Assembly (NCBI GenBank): GCA_030615035.1
Contig: JAUXAC010000002.1
Span: forward strand, 38,327-102,326
From: Dehalococcoidia bacterium
GTDB lineage: Bacteria > Chloroflexota > Dehalococcoidia > Dehalococcoidales > RBG-16-60-22
DNA: 64,000 nt
Direction of reading: 5' to 3'
Positions 1 through 9,012 of this stretch are shown here, piece after piece. A program made the translations under genes and the position numbers. The notes beneath the pieces are model-generated. The model was not told where the DNA came from, did no database searches, and worked only from the letters and a program-made list of their open reading frames with translations. Position 1 is the stretch's first letter; each line of letters begins with the position of its first letter.

Positions 1-1
1 G

Positions 2-442
2 CGAGCCATCGCTCAAGCTGGCTGGAAAAGGGCAGTCAGTGAATATACTCCCTTCCATATGCTCTCCGGAGTATTCAATAAAATTGAAAGGGATATTGCC
101 ACAAGAAGCAAGCCAAGCCATCCCCAAAAATTAAGGATGCCAGAACATATGCGCAAGAGATTTTCAACCTATTATTCGAACTGGGCAAAGGCATTCTCAC
201 TGGGGAATTATAGGAGCTTGTGTAAAGATGCGTTTGCACTATCGATATCCTACAATCCATTTAATATTTGGGCGTGGTGTTACTATATCGCTAGTTTCTT
301 GCCTTATCCTGTGCGTTTAGTCGCTTATACCTTTGGTCGCCTAGGTTATCACACATTTAGGTACTTATATAGGTTTACAAGTTCTATTCTACTAGTGGGA
401 CAAACAATTTCACTTGGTTACACACAGCTCTGGCTACGATAG
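2..442 (+). CDS. C-terminal end of a probable glycosyltransferase (partial)
   Basis: The reading frame is open from the window edge to a stop at 440-442, so this is the 3' part of a gene that begins outside. The visible residues have an aromatic, Arg-rich amphipathic stretch (Y-S-N-W-A-K-A-F-S near the middle) and a hydrophobic C-terminal half. This resembles the membrane-associated tails of family 2 glycosyltransferases, but no catalytic motif is in view, so the family is inferred. The ATG at 59 is internal and need not be the start. The end overlaps the next gene by 29 bp, and glycan genes follow in the same direction, which supports a surface-glycan operon. Confidence 0.4.
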   Translation, partial: RAIAQAGWKRAVSEYTPFHMLSGVFNKIERDIATRSKPSHPQKLRMPEHMRKRFSTYYSNWAKAFSLGNYRSLCKDAFALSISYNPFNIWAWCYYIASFLPYPVRLVAYTFGRLGYHTFRYLYRFTSSILLVGQTISLGYTQLWLR

Positions 443-1367
443 ACGAATAATTTCCAAAATAATAGCTAACTTGCGGGACAAGTATGGTGAATCGTGGCTG
501 GGAGATGTTCTTTTTTTATGTTGGGAACCAGAAGGCGCGTTATTCAAGCAAATAATGGAATTCGAGGGCTGGAAAAAAGAGCGGTATCACGTTTGCAATG
601 AAGGGGCTGAAGCTGATGAGTACTATGTAGGTGTGCTGGATTTCGACAATTGGTGGGAGTGGACTAATGATGCTCAGCCGCCAATGTCCATAGGCATAGT
701 TACTGTTAAGAAATTGCGAGAACAAGGGATTATTACCAAGCCACTCACCGAGACACAGCTCATATCTGGGAATGGTGGCAACGAGTGTTTTTCATTCCGC
801 CGCGACAGACTGATAAAGCACTGCTACTATAGACAAGGAGGAGCCTCCCACCAGGTTATCCCTTATAGCGAACACATTGTGCCCTTCCTTTCTTATGATG
901 TAATAAGGCTTGTCAAGCCCGATGTTAGCTTCCGTGAGAGATACAGTGAGTGGATAGACAGGAATAAAATACGCTCTGATATGCTCGGCTTTAGCAAACC
1001 TACTGTTAGTTGGGTATGCCAGAAGCAAAGGGCAATATTTCATCTATTAAAACTCGCAAAACCTGCCCTTAAGCATCGGGCCAGGAAGAAGCTACTGCAC
1101 TATCTATCACCAGAATTATTGATGATAAAGAGACCTAAAGACGAGGGTCCAACCACTCCACAAAGGCAACTGTCGGAGCGATTACGGAAGAAATGCCTTC
1201 AGGACTTCACCAACTCGTGGTATTACAATAATGTCATCGTTCCTCGTTTTCCCAGCTACGACCTTGATGTGCCAAAGAACATTTGGGTAGATGATTGGTG
1301 GCGAACATATGCCAAGGCATCAATATGTGAACATCTGGTGAAGAATGGCGTAGAAATTATAGTATGA
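414..1367 (+). CDS. PP-loop protein resembling the asparagine-synthase C-terminal domain
   Basis: About 317 residues. The N-terminus reads THSSGYDRRIIS, close to the SGGxDSR PP-loop that binds ATP in asparagine synthases and related AMP-forming enzymes. Further on, PYSEHIVPFLSYDVIRLV resembles the segment after the active site in that domain. The N-terminal glutamine amidotransferase domain is missing, so any nitrogen source would be ammonia or a partner. The loop is degenerate (S for G, R for S), so catalysis is uncertain. The first start is a TTG at 414; the frame is closed by a TAG at 393, so the gene cannot extend far upstream. The alternative is a hypothetical protein of the glycan locus. 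Confidence 0.45.
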   Translation: MVTHSSGYDRRIISKIIANLRDKYGESWLGDVLFLCWEPEGALFKQIMEFEGWKKERYHVCNEGAEADEYYVGVLDFDNWWEWTNDAQPPMSIGIVTVKKLREQGIITKPLTETQLISGNGGNECFSFRRDRLIKHCYYRQGGASHQVIPYSEHIVPFLSYDVIRLVKPDVSFRERYSEWIDRNKIRSDMLGFSKPTVSWVCQKQRAIFHLLKLAKPALKHRARKKLLHYLSPELLMIKRPKDEGPTTPQRQLSERLRKKCLQDFTNSWYYNNVIVPRFPSYDLDVPKNIWVDDWWRTYAKASICEHLVKNGVEIIV

Positions 1368-1570
1368 CAACGGTTGGGTTACAGACATCCATCCGAGGGT
1401 AGTAGATGATTTCGTTAGGCTTCTAACGTGAACTCTTCCAAATCAGTCCGCAAGCCAAGCCTGAAGCAATTACACAGCTTCGTAGCCTTGCCTTCTATAT
1501 CTATCTACCATAATGAAGGTGTTTATGGTAAAATAGCTTCAAAGGCGTCGTAGCAATTGTGAGGACTAGA

Positions 1571-3379
1571 ATGACCCAAGCTAAGCAAAAGGGAAATCAT
1601 CGCCCTTCAGCATTAGGTATGCTTTGGTTTTTCCTAAAGCCATACAAATCACACCTTTTGATATTACTTATTTTGTCTTTTCTGGTTGGTGTTTTAGAAG
1701 CTGCCAATATAGCGGCAGTTTATCCCATACTTAGTACTGCCTTTGATACTGGGGCTGGGGAAAGCAATATTGTTCTTTCACTATTCGGGATAATTGCTGG
1801 CCTAATCCCAATAGGTGATGAATTTATGTCCTTTTGTGTAGTCTTCTTGCTTATTGCCGTCCTAACCTTCGTAGTGAAATTAATTCTTGTAAACTTCAGA
1901 CTAAAGGTTAGCGCCGGTTTGATAGCCAAAAACCAAAGCGAAGTTTTTAATAAGTATGTCAACGCTGATTATCAACACTTTGTGGATCATAAGCAAGGAG
2001 AGTTGATATATAATGCGTCTGTAGCCCCCACACAAATCGGGAATTTAGTAACCACAATTACCCAACTAGCATCACAAGCCATATTATCCATCTCAATACT
2101 CCTTTTCTTGGTTTCGCTATCCTGGCTGGGCACAGTATCTGTATTATTAGTAGGAATAGGGTACTTCTATTTTAATACATACCTTGGAGAAAAAGTTTCA
2201 TACCGTGCCGGTAAAGGCCAGATAGAAGCAGGCAGGGAGACCACTACAATACTCAATGAGGTGATTAGCGGCATTAAGCAAATAAAGGTTTTTGTAACCG
2301 CGGAGGACTGGATAAATAGATTTAATCCAGTTGTAAAGAGATTCTGGCATTATTATAGGAAACGCAATGTATGGCTAGAAATCCCTACCCTTATCCTTTT
2401 GCTGCTCCTATATATTTCAGTAGGCACAATAGCATTACTAATTAAAATTATAGCCCCGACCACTTTCACTCAACTAATCCCTACTTTTGGGACATTTGCC
2501 TTTGCCATTTTTAGATTGTTCCCCATTGTGAGTACGGTGGGTCGCTCAATAATGACTGTTATGGGTATGCTCCCCAGTTGCGAAATAATCTACTCAATAC
2601 AAAATGATAAAATTGCTCATATTGAGGACGGGGAGAAGGAATTAACCTCGTTCAAGCATAATATAGAATTCGATAATGTGACTTTTACCTACAAAGGCCG
2701 CTCCAGGATTGTGCGAGATATTGCCATTACTTTAGGAAAAGGCAAAACTATAGCCATTGTTGGTCGTTCCGGTGTAGGCAAAACAACCATCATAAATTTG
2801 CTACTCCGTTTATTTGATGTTAACAAAGGTGAAATAAGGGTTGACGGTTTAAACCTCAAAGAATATAAGTTATCCTCTTGGCTAGATAAAATAGGGTTTG
2901 TCAGTCAGGATACTTTTATCTTCAATGACACAGTTAAGAATAATATTACCCTTCGCCGGGACAAATATTCCGATGAAGAGGTTATCAAAGCGGCTAAAGA
3001 TAGCGATGCGCACGACTTCATTACTGAATTCTCGGCAGGTTATGAGACCCTGGTAGGAGACAAGGGAATGAAATTGTCAGGGGGACAAAGGCAAAGAATT
3101 GCTATCGCCCGAGCCATAATAAGAAAACCGGAAATACTGGTTTTTGATGAAGCTACCAATGCTCTTGACAATATATCGGAGGAACTGGTTCAGAATGCCA
3201 TCAATAGAATTTCAAAAGACCACACCACAATCCTCATTGCCCACCGCCTTTCCACAGTAGTCAACGCCGACAAAATAGTTGTATTGGAAAATGGACGGGT
3301 TGCGGAACAAGGGACACATAAAGAATTGCTCGAGAATAAAGGGTGCTACTGGGAATTATACCGGAGTGAACTTCTTTAG
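1571..3379 (+). CDS. ABC exporter, fused permease and ATPase
   Basis: About 602 residues in the MsbA/PglK-type half-transporter layout: a six-helix membrane domain over roughly residues 20-330, then a nucleotide-binding domain. Walker A GRSGVGKTT lies near 398, the signature LSGGQRQR near 501, Walker B ILVFDEATNALD near 523 and the H-loop LIAHRLST near 555, so the ATPase looks intact. Half-transporters of this type work as homodimers; in glycan loci they often flip lipid-linked oligosaccharides, which would fit the STT3 gene downstream, but the substrate is not readable. I chose ATG 1571 because GTGAGGA sits five bases upstream; an in-frame GTG at 1559 lies inside that ribosome-binding site. 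Confidence 0.85.
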   Translation: MTQAKQKGNHRPSALGMLWFFLKPYKSHLLILLILSFLVGVLEAANIAAVYPILSTAFDTGAGESNIVLSLFGIIAGLIPIGDEFMSFCVVFLLIAVLTFVVKLILVNFRLKVSAGLIAKNQSEVFNKYVNADYQHFVDHKQGELIYNASVAPTQIGNLVTTITQLASQAILSISILLFLVSLSWLGTVSVLLVGIGYFYFNTYLGEKVSYRAGKGQIEAGRETTTILNEVISGIKQIKVFVTAEDWINRFNPVVKRFWHYYRKRNVWLEIPTLILLLLLYISVGTIALLIKIIAPTTFTQLIPTFGTFAFAIFRLFPIVSTVGRSIMTVMGMLPSCEIIYSIQNDKIAHIEDGEKELTSFKHNIEFDNVTFTYKGRSRIVRDIAITLGKGKTIAIVGRSGVGKTTIINLLLRLFDVNKGEIRVDGLNLKEYKLSSWLDKIGFVSQDTFIFNDTVKNNITLRRDKYSDEEVIKAAKDSDAHDFITEFSAGYETLVGDKGMKLSGGQRQRIAIARAIIRKPEILVFDEATNALDNISEELVQNAINRISKDHTTILIAHRLSTVVNADKIVVLENGRVAEQGTHKELLENKGCYWELYRSELL

Positions 3380-3441
3380 AATTTTAAGAACCAAGTCAAT
3401 CGCATCACATTGGCTTAACTCGCTATTCAGGAGAAAACAGA

Positions 3442-4716
3442 ATGCCTAAAGCTAAGGTCTGTATACTTACTACCGGTCATTGTGCTTTGGATGGCAGGAT
3501 TTTTTATAAAGAAGCCAGAAGCCTGCAACAGGCAGGCTATGAGGTAACCCTGCTAGCTCCCCTAAATGATGAAGGTTTCCTCTTTGACGCGGGCAAAAAT
3601 AAAATAGCAACCGGTGAAACTACCCTATATGATATAAGGATTATCGGTTTCAGCCGGGAGAAGCGAGGCATCTTTAAAAACCGTGTCATATTGAAGTTAA
3701 GCAGGCTGGCTAGCCTGATAGGACTAAGGATAGGAACCGAGCTGTTCGCAGAACTAACAGAACTAATTGACAAGGGCACAAACCTAAGGGCTGATGTTTA
3801 CCACTGCCATGAGATTTTCTCGCTATACGCTGGCATCCAAATCAAAAGGAGGCTAGAGAAAGAAGGCAGAAAGCCAAAGCTCATCTACGATGTCCATGAA
3901 TACACACCAGCAACATCTCCAAAGGCAAGGGGGATAAATAAATTATACGATGAGCTCTCAAAAAAAGTAATTGTCCACTTTGAGAAAGAGGCACTAAAAT
4001 ATGTGGACTATACTATCACCGTCAGTGAAGTAATCAGGGATTATCTGCTAACCCAAAATAGGTCTATTCAGACCGAGGTAATCTATAACTGCTCTGTCTT
4101 TCCCATTTCCCAAGAGCAAGAGAGTGTAAAGCCTCAAGGCAAGGTAATAATCTGCCACGAGGGTTCTCTATCATTCAGCCGAGGTCTGAAGCGGATGATT
4201 GAGGTTATGAGGGTATTAAAAGAAGGCTATGGCAATAGGGTGGGGTTGCTCATCATTGGCACTGTTTACGGTGAGGAAAGAAGGTATCTTGACCAGAAGT
4301 TAGACGAATATGATTTACAGGATACTATAAGGTGCACCGGCTGGCTAACCTATGAAAAGGTTAGCCAAGCTATCTACCAAGCTGATATAGGGATAATGTT
4401 TTCTGAGCCGACCGAGAACATTATGCTGGGAGGGGGAGTAGGCAACAAACTTTTCAATTACATGCGTTGCGGGCTACCTATTGTTTCAGTCGAGGTACCG
4501 GAGAGGAGTCGAGTAATCTCAGAGACACAGTGCGGATTAGTGGTAACAGAGCCAAGCACTGAAAGTCTGGCTAAAGCACTGTCAGCTTTAATTGATGATG
4601 AAACCAAAAGGCGTCAGCTAGGTGACAATGCCAGGAAAGCAGGCTATAATCAATATGGCTGGGAGCAGATGGAGAAAAGATTATTAAGAGTGTATCAAGA
4701 GCTTCTTCATCCTTAG
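3442..4716 (+). CDS. Glycosyltransferase family 4 (GT-B fold)
   Basis: A 424-residue cytosolic GT-B enzyme expected to transfer a sugar from an NDP-sugar to a growing glycan. The N-terminal domain begins KVCILTTGHCALDGRIFYKE and holds a Tyr-Asp-Val-His-Glu segment near residue 152. The C-terminal domain carries the donor-site region GVGNKLFNYMRCGLPIVS near 332. The start is preceded by a GGAG ribosome-binding site at about 3431. It lies 62 bp after the ABC exporter and 38 bp before the deacetylase, so probably in one operon. Its last ~45 codons are closely matched by a remnant at 6624-6758. Donor and acceptor are unknown. Confidence 0.85.
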   Translation: MPKAKVCILTTGHCALDGRIFYKEARSLQQAGYEVTLLAPLNDEGFLFDAGKNKIATGETTLYDIRIIGFSREKRGIFKNRVILKLSRLASLIGLRIGTELFAELTELIDKGTNLRADVYHCHEIFSLYAGIQIKRRLEKEGRKPKLIYDVHEYTPATSPKARGINKLYDELSKKVIVHFEKEALKYVDYTITVSEVIRDYLLTQNRSIQTEVIYNCSVFPISQEQESVKPQGKVIICHEGSLSFSRGLKRMIEVMRVLKEGYGNRVGLLIIGTVYGEERRYLDQKLDEYDLQDTIRCTGWLTYEKVSQAIYQADIGIMFSEPTENIMLGGGVGNKLFNYMRCGLPIVSVEVPERSRVISETQCGLVVTEPSTESLAKALSALIDDETKRRQLGDNARKAGYNQYGWEQMEKRLLRVYQELLHP

Positions 4717-4754
4717 GGTAAGGTTTATGAGAAAGTTGAGGTTCCAAAATATTA

Positions 4755-5390
4755 ATGAATAATTCCAAGACAATCCTCGCCCTCTCGCCACATACCGATG
4801 ATGTGGAACTCGGTGCCGGCGGCATGTTAGCTAAATGGATAGAAGAGGGTAAACAAGTGTATTATGTTGCCTTAAGCACCGCTCGTAAATCTGTTCCTGA
4901 AGGTCTGCCTGCAGATATTCTAGAGAAAGAGGTAAAGCAAGCAACCAAAGCTCTTGGGATAGAGGAGGAAAACCTATATATTTACAATTTTAAGGTGAGG
5001 GTATTTTCTCAGTTTAGGCAAGACATTCTGGACCTTTTAATCGACCTTAGAAAACAACTAAATCCAGACCTGGTGTTGCTACCCTCGTTAAAGGATACGC
5101 ATCAAGACCATATTACCGTTGTTGAAGAGGGCATTAGAGCCTTTAAGCACATAACGATATTATCCTATGAGCTTCCTTGGAACCTCCTGGGCTTTGCTCC
5201 CTCACTTTTTGTGTCTCTGGAAAGACAACATTTGAATAGAAAGATACAAGCGGTAAACTGCTATCAGTCACAAAAGCATAAAAAGTACACCGGTGAAGAG
5301 TTTCTTTATGGATGGGCTCGGATGAGAGGGGGTCAAATCAACTGCGATTATGCTGAAGCCTTTGAGGTTATAAGATGTATTATACGATAA
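4755..5390 (+). CDS. PIG-L family de-N-acetylase
   Basis: A 211-residue protein of the PIG-L/LmbE family, zinc enzymes that remove acetyl groups from N-acetylglucosamine-type substrates. The metal-binding motif appears as SPHTDDVELGAGG at residues 11-23 (family consensus HPDDxE), and the second metal/catalytic segment as DTHQDH near 115-120. Length is typical. It sits between a glycosyltransferase and an acyltransferase; deacetylation by this protein followed by N-acylation by the next gene would remodel an amino sugar. That pairing is inferred from adjacency. Confidence 0.85.
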   Translation: MNNSKTILALSPHTDDVELGAGGMLAKWIEEGKQVYYVALSTARKSVPEGLPADILEKEVKQATKALGIEEENLYIYNFKVRVFSQFRQDILDLLIDLRKQLNPDLVLLPSLKDTHQDHITVVEEGIRAFKHITILSYELPWNLLGFAPSLFVSLERQHLNRKIQAVNCYQSQKHKKYTGEEFLYGWARMRGGQINCDYAEAFEVIRCIIR

Positions 5391-5409
5391 GGGTATGGCA
5401 GGAATAATC

Positions 5410-6354
5410 ATGGGTAAAAAGAATACCAGCTTAACGGAGCTATGCGGCTCAATAACCGAGGAATGCGAGGTACTTGGAGCTAGAGATAGATATGTGTCTA
5501 TTGCCTCTCCGATTAGTGAATCAGATAAAGACTCGGTTACTTTTTGCTCCAAGCATACTGAGGATGCTTTGCCAATGATAAGAGATTCAAGAGCAGGCGT
5601 GATAATATGCTCCAAGGAATTGTGTTACGAAGAAGACGATTACAAAGATAAGACTCTTATACTGGTTTTGAACCCCAGATTAGCCTTTATTCAAGTAATA
5701 CAAAAATGCTTCCAAGAAGAATTAGAATTTGGCATCCATCCCACAGCAATTATAGATAAAAATGCAAGGATACACCCGAACGTCTATATTGGGGCAAACT
5801 CATGCATAAGTAAATGTGAGATAGGTGAAAACACGGTAGTTCATGCCAATGTTCATATATACTCAAAAGTAAAGATTGGTAGGAATGTTATCATTCATGA
5901 GGGAGCAGTAATCGGTAAAGAAGGGTTCAGCTATGAAAAGAATAGTCAGGGTGAATGGGAAAAGTTCCCTCATATTGGTGGTGTGGTCATTAAAGACAAA
6001 GTGGAGATTGGTTCCAATACTATTATAGACAGGGGAACGCTTGATAATACTATTATTGGGCAAGGAACCAAGATAAATAATCTGTGTCATGTCGGCCACA
6101 ACGCAGTAATTGGTAATAACTGTCTTATAATTGTTAATAGTTACATTGGAGGAAGTAGTAAAGTGGGAGATGATTGCTGGATAGCGCCTGGAGCTATTAT
6201 TAGAAATGGCGTCAAGGTAGGTAGGAATGTGATGATAGGCATGGGGTCAGTGGTTGACAAAAATATAGATGACAATTCCGTAGCTTATGGCATCCCGGCG
6301 AGGGTAGTAAGAAAACGGTATAATCCTAGAAACGATGATAGAGAGCTAGAATGA
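5410..6354 (+). CDS. LpxD-like hexapeptide-repeat acyltransferase
   Basis: About 314 residues. After a ~95-residue N-terminal domain comes a long left-handed beta-helix of hexapeptide repeats (IHPNVYIGANSCI, IGENTVVHANVHI and others), as in LpxD-type N-acyltransferases. A HVGHNAVIG segment near residue 226 matches the region of the LpxD catalytic histidine. No LpxA or LpxC homologue is visible, so it more likely acylates an amino sugar of a surface glycan than lipid A. ATG 5410 has AGGA eight bases upstream; an in-frame ATG at 5395 has only a poorly spaced site. It overlaps the following remnant by four bases. Confidence 0.8.
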   Translation: MGKKNTSLTELCGSITEECEVLGARDRYVSIASPISESDKDSVTFCSKHTEDALPMIRDSRAGVIICSKELCYEEDDYKDKTLILVLNPRLAFIQVIQKCFQEELEFGIHPTAIIDKNARIHPNVYIGANSCISKCEIGENTVVHANVHIYSKVKIGRNVIIHEGAVIGKEGFSYEKNSQGEWEKFPHIGGVVIKDKVEIGSNTIIDRGTLDNTIIGQGTKINNLCHVGHNAVIGNNCLIIVNSYIGGSSKVGDDCWIAPGAIIRNGVKVGRNVMIGMGSVVDKNIDDNSVAYGIPARVVRKRYNPRNDDRELE

Positions 6355-6578
6355 GCCAGTGTGGATTTACTTTTCAACACTATGAAGAAACACTTAAATT
6401 GGCTAAGGAGAAGGGGTATTCCTTTAGCCGACTATGTGACTTCGATGATAACAAGGAACGAGAACTACTAATTTTACTGAGACATGACCTAGACCTTCCA
6501 GCAACGCAAAAAGTTCTATCTTTCGCCCAGATAGAAAATAAACTTGGTATTAAGGCAACACATCCTCAAAGAGGTTGA
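6351..6578 (+). pseudogene. N-terminal fragment of a polysaccharide-deacetylase-like protein
   Basis: An ATG overlaps the acyltransferase stop (ATGA) and opens a 75-codon frame. The visible residues (GFTFQHYEETLKLAKEKGYS, then LLILLRHDLDLP) resemble the start of NodB-type deacetylase proteins, where the HD pair begins the metal site. The frame ends long before the rest of the catalytic domain. The following bases carry another short frame (about 6564-6624) and then a glycosyltransferase remnant, so the gene seems to have been cut by deletion or recombination. A functional short peptide cannot be excluded. Confidence 0.55.
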
Positions 6579-6623
6579 GTCGGGGATGCCAGTGGTTAAT
6601 GCTGCCCGGGAGCACTTTCATTT

Positions 6624-6758
6624 TTGATTGATGATAAAGCTAGAAGGCACCAGCTAGGTGAGAATGCGAAGAAAGCAGCGTATAGTCAATATAGCTGGGA
6701 GCAGATGGAGAAAAGACTATTAAGAGTTTATGGAGAACTTCTTCGTCCTCATGAGTAA
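6624..6758 (+). pseudogene. 3' remnant of a GT4 gene, partial duplicate of 3442-4716
   Basis: Read from 6624 this stretch encodes about 44 residues ending at a TAA (LIDDKARRHQLGENAKK..., then YSWEQMEKRLLRVYGELLRP). It is almost the same, in protein and DNA, as the last codons of the glycosyltransferase ending at 4716 (LIDDETKRRQLGDNARK..., then YGWEQMEKRLLRVYQELLHP). It has no start codon or upstream domain. It ends three bases before the stop of the convergent gene at 6762. It marks a duplicated and mostly deleted glycan module. Confidence 0.8.
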
Positions 6759-6761
6759 GAC

Positions 6762-8066
6762 TCATGAGCAAGTTTGCGCCACAATCATCTCGCCTGTCAG
6801 TTGGTCAAGAATCTCTGCGAACTTCCTCGCCATTTCGCTATGGCTATACTTATTGACGTTTGATTCCACACCGTGGTAAGCTACCTTACCTTTGAGTTTA
6901 TATTCCTGATATAGTTTCTTAAGCACGTTCTTAATGTCTTCTACAGTCCCAGCGCAGATACCAGCTTTAGTTTCATCCAGTAGTTCGCTAACCACATCAT
7001 CTGAGCCACCGGTAGCCAGTATAGGTCTCCTCGCCGCCAGGTATTCAAAAATCTTTCCTGAATAGGCCCCACGCTCTTGCGGTTTTTCCAACTTAAGACG
7101 AAGCAATAACTGTGATTCTCTTTGCTTGCCCACGGCGGCATCTCTGGACACCAGCCCATACTGCCTGACGATGCCCGATAGCCCGTAGTGCTCAATCTCC
7201 CTGTCCAGCCAGGCAGTGTCGTGACCGTAAAACCTGACTTCTACATCATCCGGGTCCATAGTGTCATTTAGGATTAAATGCTGTAGGGCAGCGAAAAGCT
7301 TTGAGGGGTCATGCTTCCCGGCGTAGATAGTGCCAGTATAGGTGATGGTAAATTTCGCCATCAAATTAGCTGGCGGGTTATTCACCTCCGTCAGGTCAAA
7401 CCCGTGGGTAATTGCATAAACTGTTTTTCCTTTGTGCAGTGTTCTCAACTTCTCTGCCCATGGCTCGGAAACAGTTACCAAGGCGTCCGCATTGGACAAC
7501 GTTTTCCGTTCTAATCTGGTATCAATTGATTTCCTTATGGACCCATAATGGTAGTTATGGTTCTGTGACCAGAGGTCAGCAAAGTCAGCAATCCAGCAAA
7601 TGCCATACTTTGCTTTCAGGGCACTGGCGACCATATGGCTTGTTGCTACCGGATGACAGCTAATTATGGTGTCTATGCTTTCGCACTGTAAGAGTTCGCT
7701 GCCTGCCTTGAGGGCGAAAGGTCTCCAGCCTTTATGAGAGTCTGGGTAGTTAAGGATTTCCCCGCCACGAGTAAGAATGAAATCTAGCAAGGATTTTTTA
7801 GATGTTACGCCAGACCGTTCCTTGACTTGCCTTTTTATGTCTTTATCCAGGTCAAATCCGAATAGTTTTTTCCAAAAACCCAGAGCATCTCGGTAAGGTG
7901 TTTCTATAACCCGGAACGGCAAATCTGCTTTTTCCAAGAGAGCCGGTGTCAAAACAACCGGCTCCCAACCAAATTCAGGGAGGTGCTTAGCCAGGGGTAG
8001 CGGGCGGAAACTTCCCCCGGAGTATGTAAAAGGGTGTAAGTAGCCTATAATCAGGACCTTCTTCAT
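6762..8066 (-). CDS. Glycosyltransferase, GT4-like
   Basis: A 434-residue GT-B-type protein. The N-terminus MKKVLIIGYLHPFTYSGGSFR is a typical acceptor-domain start with a Gly-rich loop. The C-terminal half contains TITYTGTIYAGKHDPSKLF near residues 235-253 and a donor-site region (SGKIFEYLAARRPILATGG) near 342-360. It probably adds a sugar to the same glycan as its neighbours. It is the last gene of the minus-strand block and is separated from the methyltransferase by a 175-bp gap, so it may have its own promoter. Sugar specificity is unknown. Confidence 0.8.
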   Translation of the reverse strand: MKKVLIIGYLHPFTYSGGSFRPLPLAKHLPEFGWEPVVLTPALLEKADLPFRVIETPYRDALGFWKKLFGFDLDKDIKRQVKERSGVTSKKSLLDFILTRGGEILNYPDSHKGWRPFALKAGSELLQCESIDTIISCHPVATSHMVASALKAKYGICWIADFADLWSQNHNYHYGSIRKSIDTRLERKTLSNADALVTVSEPWAEKLRTLHKGKTVYAITHGFDLTEVNNPPANLMAKFTITYTGTIYAGKHDPSKLFAALQHLILNDTMDPDDVEVRFYGHDTAWLDREIEHYGLSGIVRQYGLVSRDAAVGKQRESQLLLRLKLEKPQERGAYSGKIFEYLAARRPILATGGSDDVVSELLDETKAGICAGTVEDIKNVLKKLYQEYKLKGKVAYHGVESNVNKYSHSEMARKFAEILDQLTGEMIVAQTCS

Positions 8067-8241
8067 TAAGTGCCGGATACCTCCTTTATGGTGAGAGTGC
8101 TAAAAAGGACTGAATCCGTCCAGTTTGGCGAAATAGCCCGTTTCTGCTAAGATGACAATAAGCACATATATTGACAAAAGGCATATATACACAAGTGTAG
8201 ACTATTGACCCCAAAAATGCAACTCGCTCTTTAAAAAAGTT

Positions 8242-9012
8242 TTAGCGAGCGTGAGCTACAGCGTATAAAATTCTATGACGATAATCAGGAGAATCAGAAG
8301 AAACAGGAATCAGCTTAAAATTTTCAGCTATCATGTCACTATCGCCTAATTCAGGCTTGACCACTATCGTCTTACCGAGGATAATGCTGTTGAGAAATCC
8401 TTTCACCTCTTTACCTTTTGGTGCTACATCAAGAATCTTACCCGTAGTTACTATTATCGCAGCTCGAACCCGCTCCCATGTTGATCCCCGCGATATGGGG
8501 AAAGCACCAAAAAGCTTGGCGTCAAAGTACTGCTGGTTCAGTGAGGCAACTAGTTCCGGGACAGAATAGTACCTGTGGCTCAGAGGGCTGGCATGAAATC
8601 CGGGTACATCCTTGTTCGGCAGGCAAATGCATAATATACCACGCTTTCTCAGAACGCGATGGCACTCCTCAAAAAAGTCTTCAAGACGAGTAAGATACTG
8701 AATAACCTCCATTGTTACTATTACATCGAAGGAGCCATCCTTAAAAGGTAATTTTTGAGCATCCAGCAACAGAAGCCCTATTCTCCCCCTATAACGCTGG
8801 TAAGCGCGTCTCAGGTTATCCTCGGAGTAGTCTCCACCAATAACGTTTCTTGCTGTTCTGTCTAGATAACCCAAGCCGAGGCCAGCGCCGCAGCCTACTT
8901 CCAGTATCTGCTTTCCTTGAACATATTGGGCGGCAGTATAGTAACGGCAGCAAATCATTTGTAGCTGCTCACTGCTTACCTTAGCCTCAGATGTTTCTGC
9001 CTCATGGCTCAT
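8242..9012 (-). CDS. SAM-dependent methyltransferase, class I
   Basis: A 256-residue Rossmann-fold methyltransferase. The SAM-binding motif I reads ILEVGCGAGLGLGYL near residues 36-50, the acidic end of strand 2 is GGDYSED near 59-65, and motif III-like FDVIVTMEVIQYL follows near 99-111. This is the Methyltransf_11 layout common in glycan and lipid clusters, where such enzymes methylate sugars or small acceptors. The start overlaps the end of the upstream CDP-alcohol phosphotransferase by 11 bp, which suggests translational coupling. The acceptor is unknown. Confidence 0.8.
   Translation of the reverse strand: MSHEAETSEAKVSSEQLQMICCRYYTAAQYVQGKQILEVGCGAGLGLGYLDRTARNVIGGDYSEDNLRRAYQRYRGRIGLLLLDAQKLPFKDGSFDVIVTMEVIQYLTRLEDFFEECHRVLRKRGILCICLPNKDVPGFHASPLSHRYYSVPELVASLNQQYFDAKLFGAFPISRGSTWERVRAAIIVTTGKILDVAPKGKEVKGFLNSIILGKTIVVKPELGDSDMIAENFKLIPVSSDSPDYRHRILYAVAHAR

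Noticed and set aside
5410..6354. Assignment as the lipid A enzyme LpxD
   Set aside because: No other lipid A genes are present and neighbours suggest an amino-sugar acyltransferase.
8160..8200. TTGACA near 8170 as a promoter
   Set aside because: No acceptable -10 hexamer at 16-18 bp and no plus-strand gene follows.
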